Assembly: GCF_052116145.1 (NCBI RefSeq)
Contig: NZ_JBQKLQ010000001.1
Location: 62,001-126,000 of the forward strand
Origin: Fundicoccus sp052116145
GTDB lineage: Bacteria; Bacillota; Bacilli; Lactobacillales; Aerococcaceae
Reading direction: 5' to 3'
Length of the DNA stretch: 64,000 nt
Part shown: one piece after another, positions 63,988 to 64,000 of the stretch
Layout of the letters: the number at the start of each line of letters is the position of its first letter
Position numbering within the stretch: the stretch's first letter is position 1
Program-made: the position numbers and the translations under genes
Notes under the pieces: model-generated
Seen by the model: only the letters and a program-made list of their open reading frames with translations
Databases searched by the model: none
What the model was told of the DNA's origin: nothing

Positions 63988-64000
63988 TATATCCCTCCTT

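Noticed and set aside
1..64000. tRNA, rRNA, CRISPR, insertion sequence or prophage
   Set aside because: No cloverleaf, rRNA segment, regular spacer array, transposase, integrase or terminal inverted repeat was recognised on reading the window.

Overview
The window is about 64 kb of a low-GC Gram-positive chromosome. The gene families (CamS lipoprotein, GatCAB, PyrR attenuation, PepS, paired LCP proteins, a glmS ribozyme, a MutY without its iron-sulfur cysteines) point to the order Lactobacillales, and the Aerococcaceae/Carnobacteriaceae side seems most likely. The genus cannot be fixed from sequence reading alone. Almost everything is core chromosome: I see no rRNA or tRNA, CRISPR array, transposase, integrase or phage gene.

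Layout. 1-6.7 kb: ligA-camS-gatCAB operon (DNA ligase, pheromone-precursor lipoprotein, tRNA amidotransferase). 6.9-10 kb: a DUF1054 gene facing uvrC and a small unknown gene. 10.2-20.1 kb: mostly single genes (M3 oligopeptidase, Gfo/Idh oxidoreductase, DEAD-box helicase, glycosyltransferase, a C39-like cysteine-protease fold next to glutathione reductase, GlsB-like membrane protein, acyl-ACP thioesterase, methionine aminopeptidase). 20.4-24.4 kb: pyrRBCD with two PyrR-type attenuators. 24.5-28.8 kb (minus): flavodoxin, pepS, a small membrane protein, a glycosyltransferase and galU. 29-40.8 kb: a surface polysaccharide region with galE, two LCP proteins (one degenerate), flippase, polymerase, a Wzz-like protein, GT2, a secreted metallophosphoesterase and a UDP-sugar dehydrogenase. 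40.9-43.1 kb (minus): a two-part ThrE exporter with DUF1858 and HAD genes. 43.5-49.1 kb: recX, clusterless mutY and a heterodimeric ABC exporter. 49.2-54.8 kb: Ntdp phosphatase, type I pullulanase and ribozyme-controlled glmS. 55-58 kb (minus): pdxK and a large DUF438/hemerythrin/PAS protein. 58.1-60.6 kb: a leader peptide with five consecutive Ile codons and a competing terminator, in front of a BASS-family transporter and a GldA/HcxA-like dehydrogenase. 60.6-64 kb: polysaccharide deacetylase lipoprotein, tpx, a decaying ArsR-AHSA1 pair and an RpiR-type regulator.

How the genes work together. GalU, GalE, the UDP-sugar dehydrogenase and GlmS supply nucleotide-sugar precursors to the flippase/polymerase/LCP machinery, which fits an exopolysaccharide or wall-linked glycan. 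No priming glycosyltransferase or tyrosine kinase is present here. The most interesting candidate for an undescribed unit is the Ile-codon attenuator controlling the BASS transporter and HcxA-like dehydrogenase. It suggests an isoleucine-starvation-induced route for importing and interconverting a branched 2-keto or 2-hydroxy acid. Several promoters share an extended -10 (TGnTATAAT/TGnTATACT), often with a poor -35.
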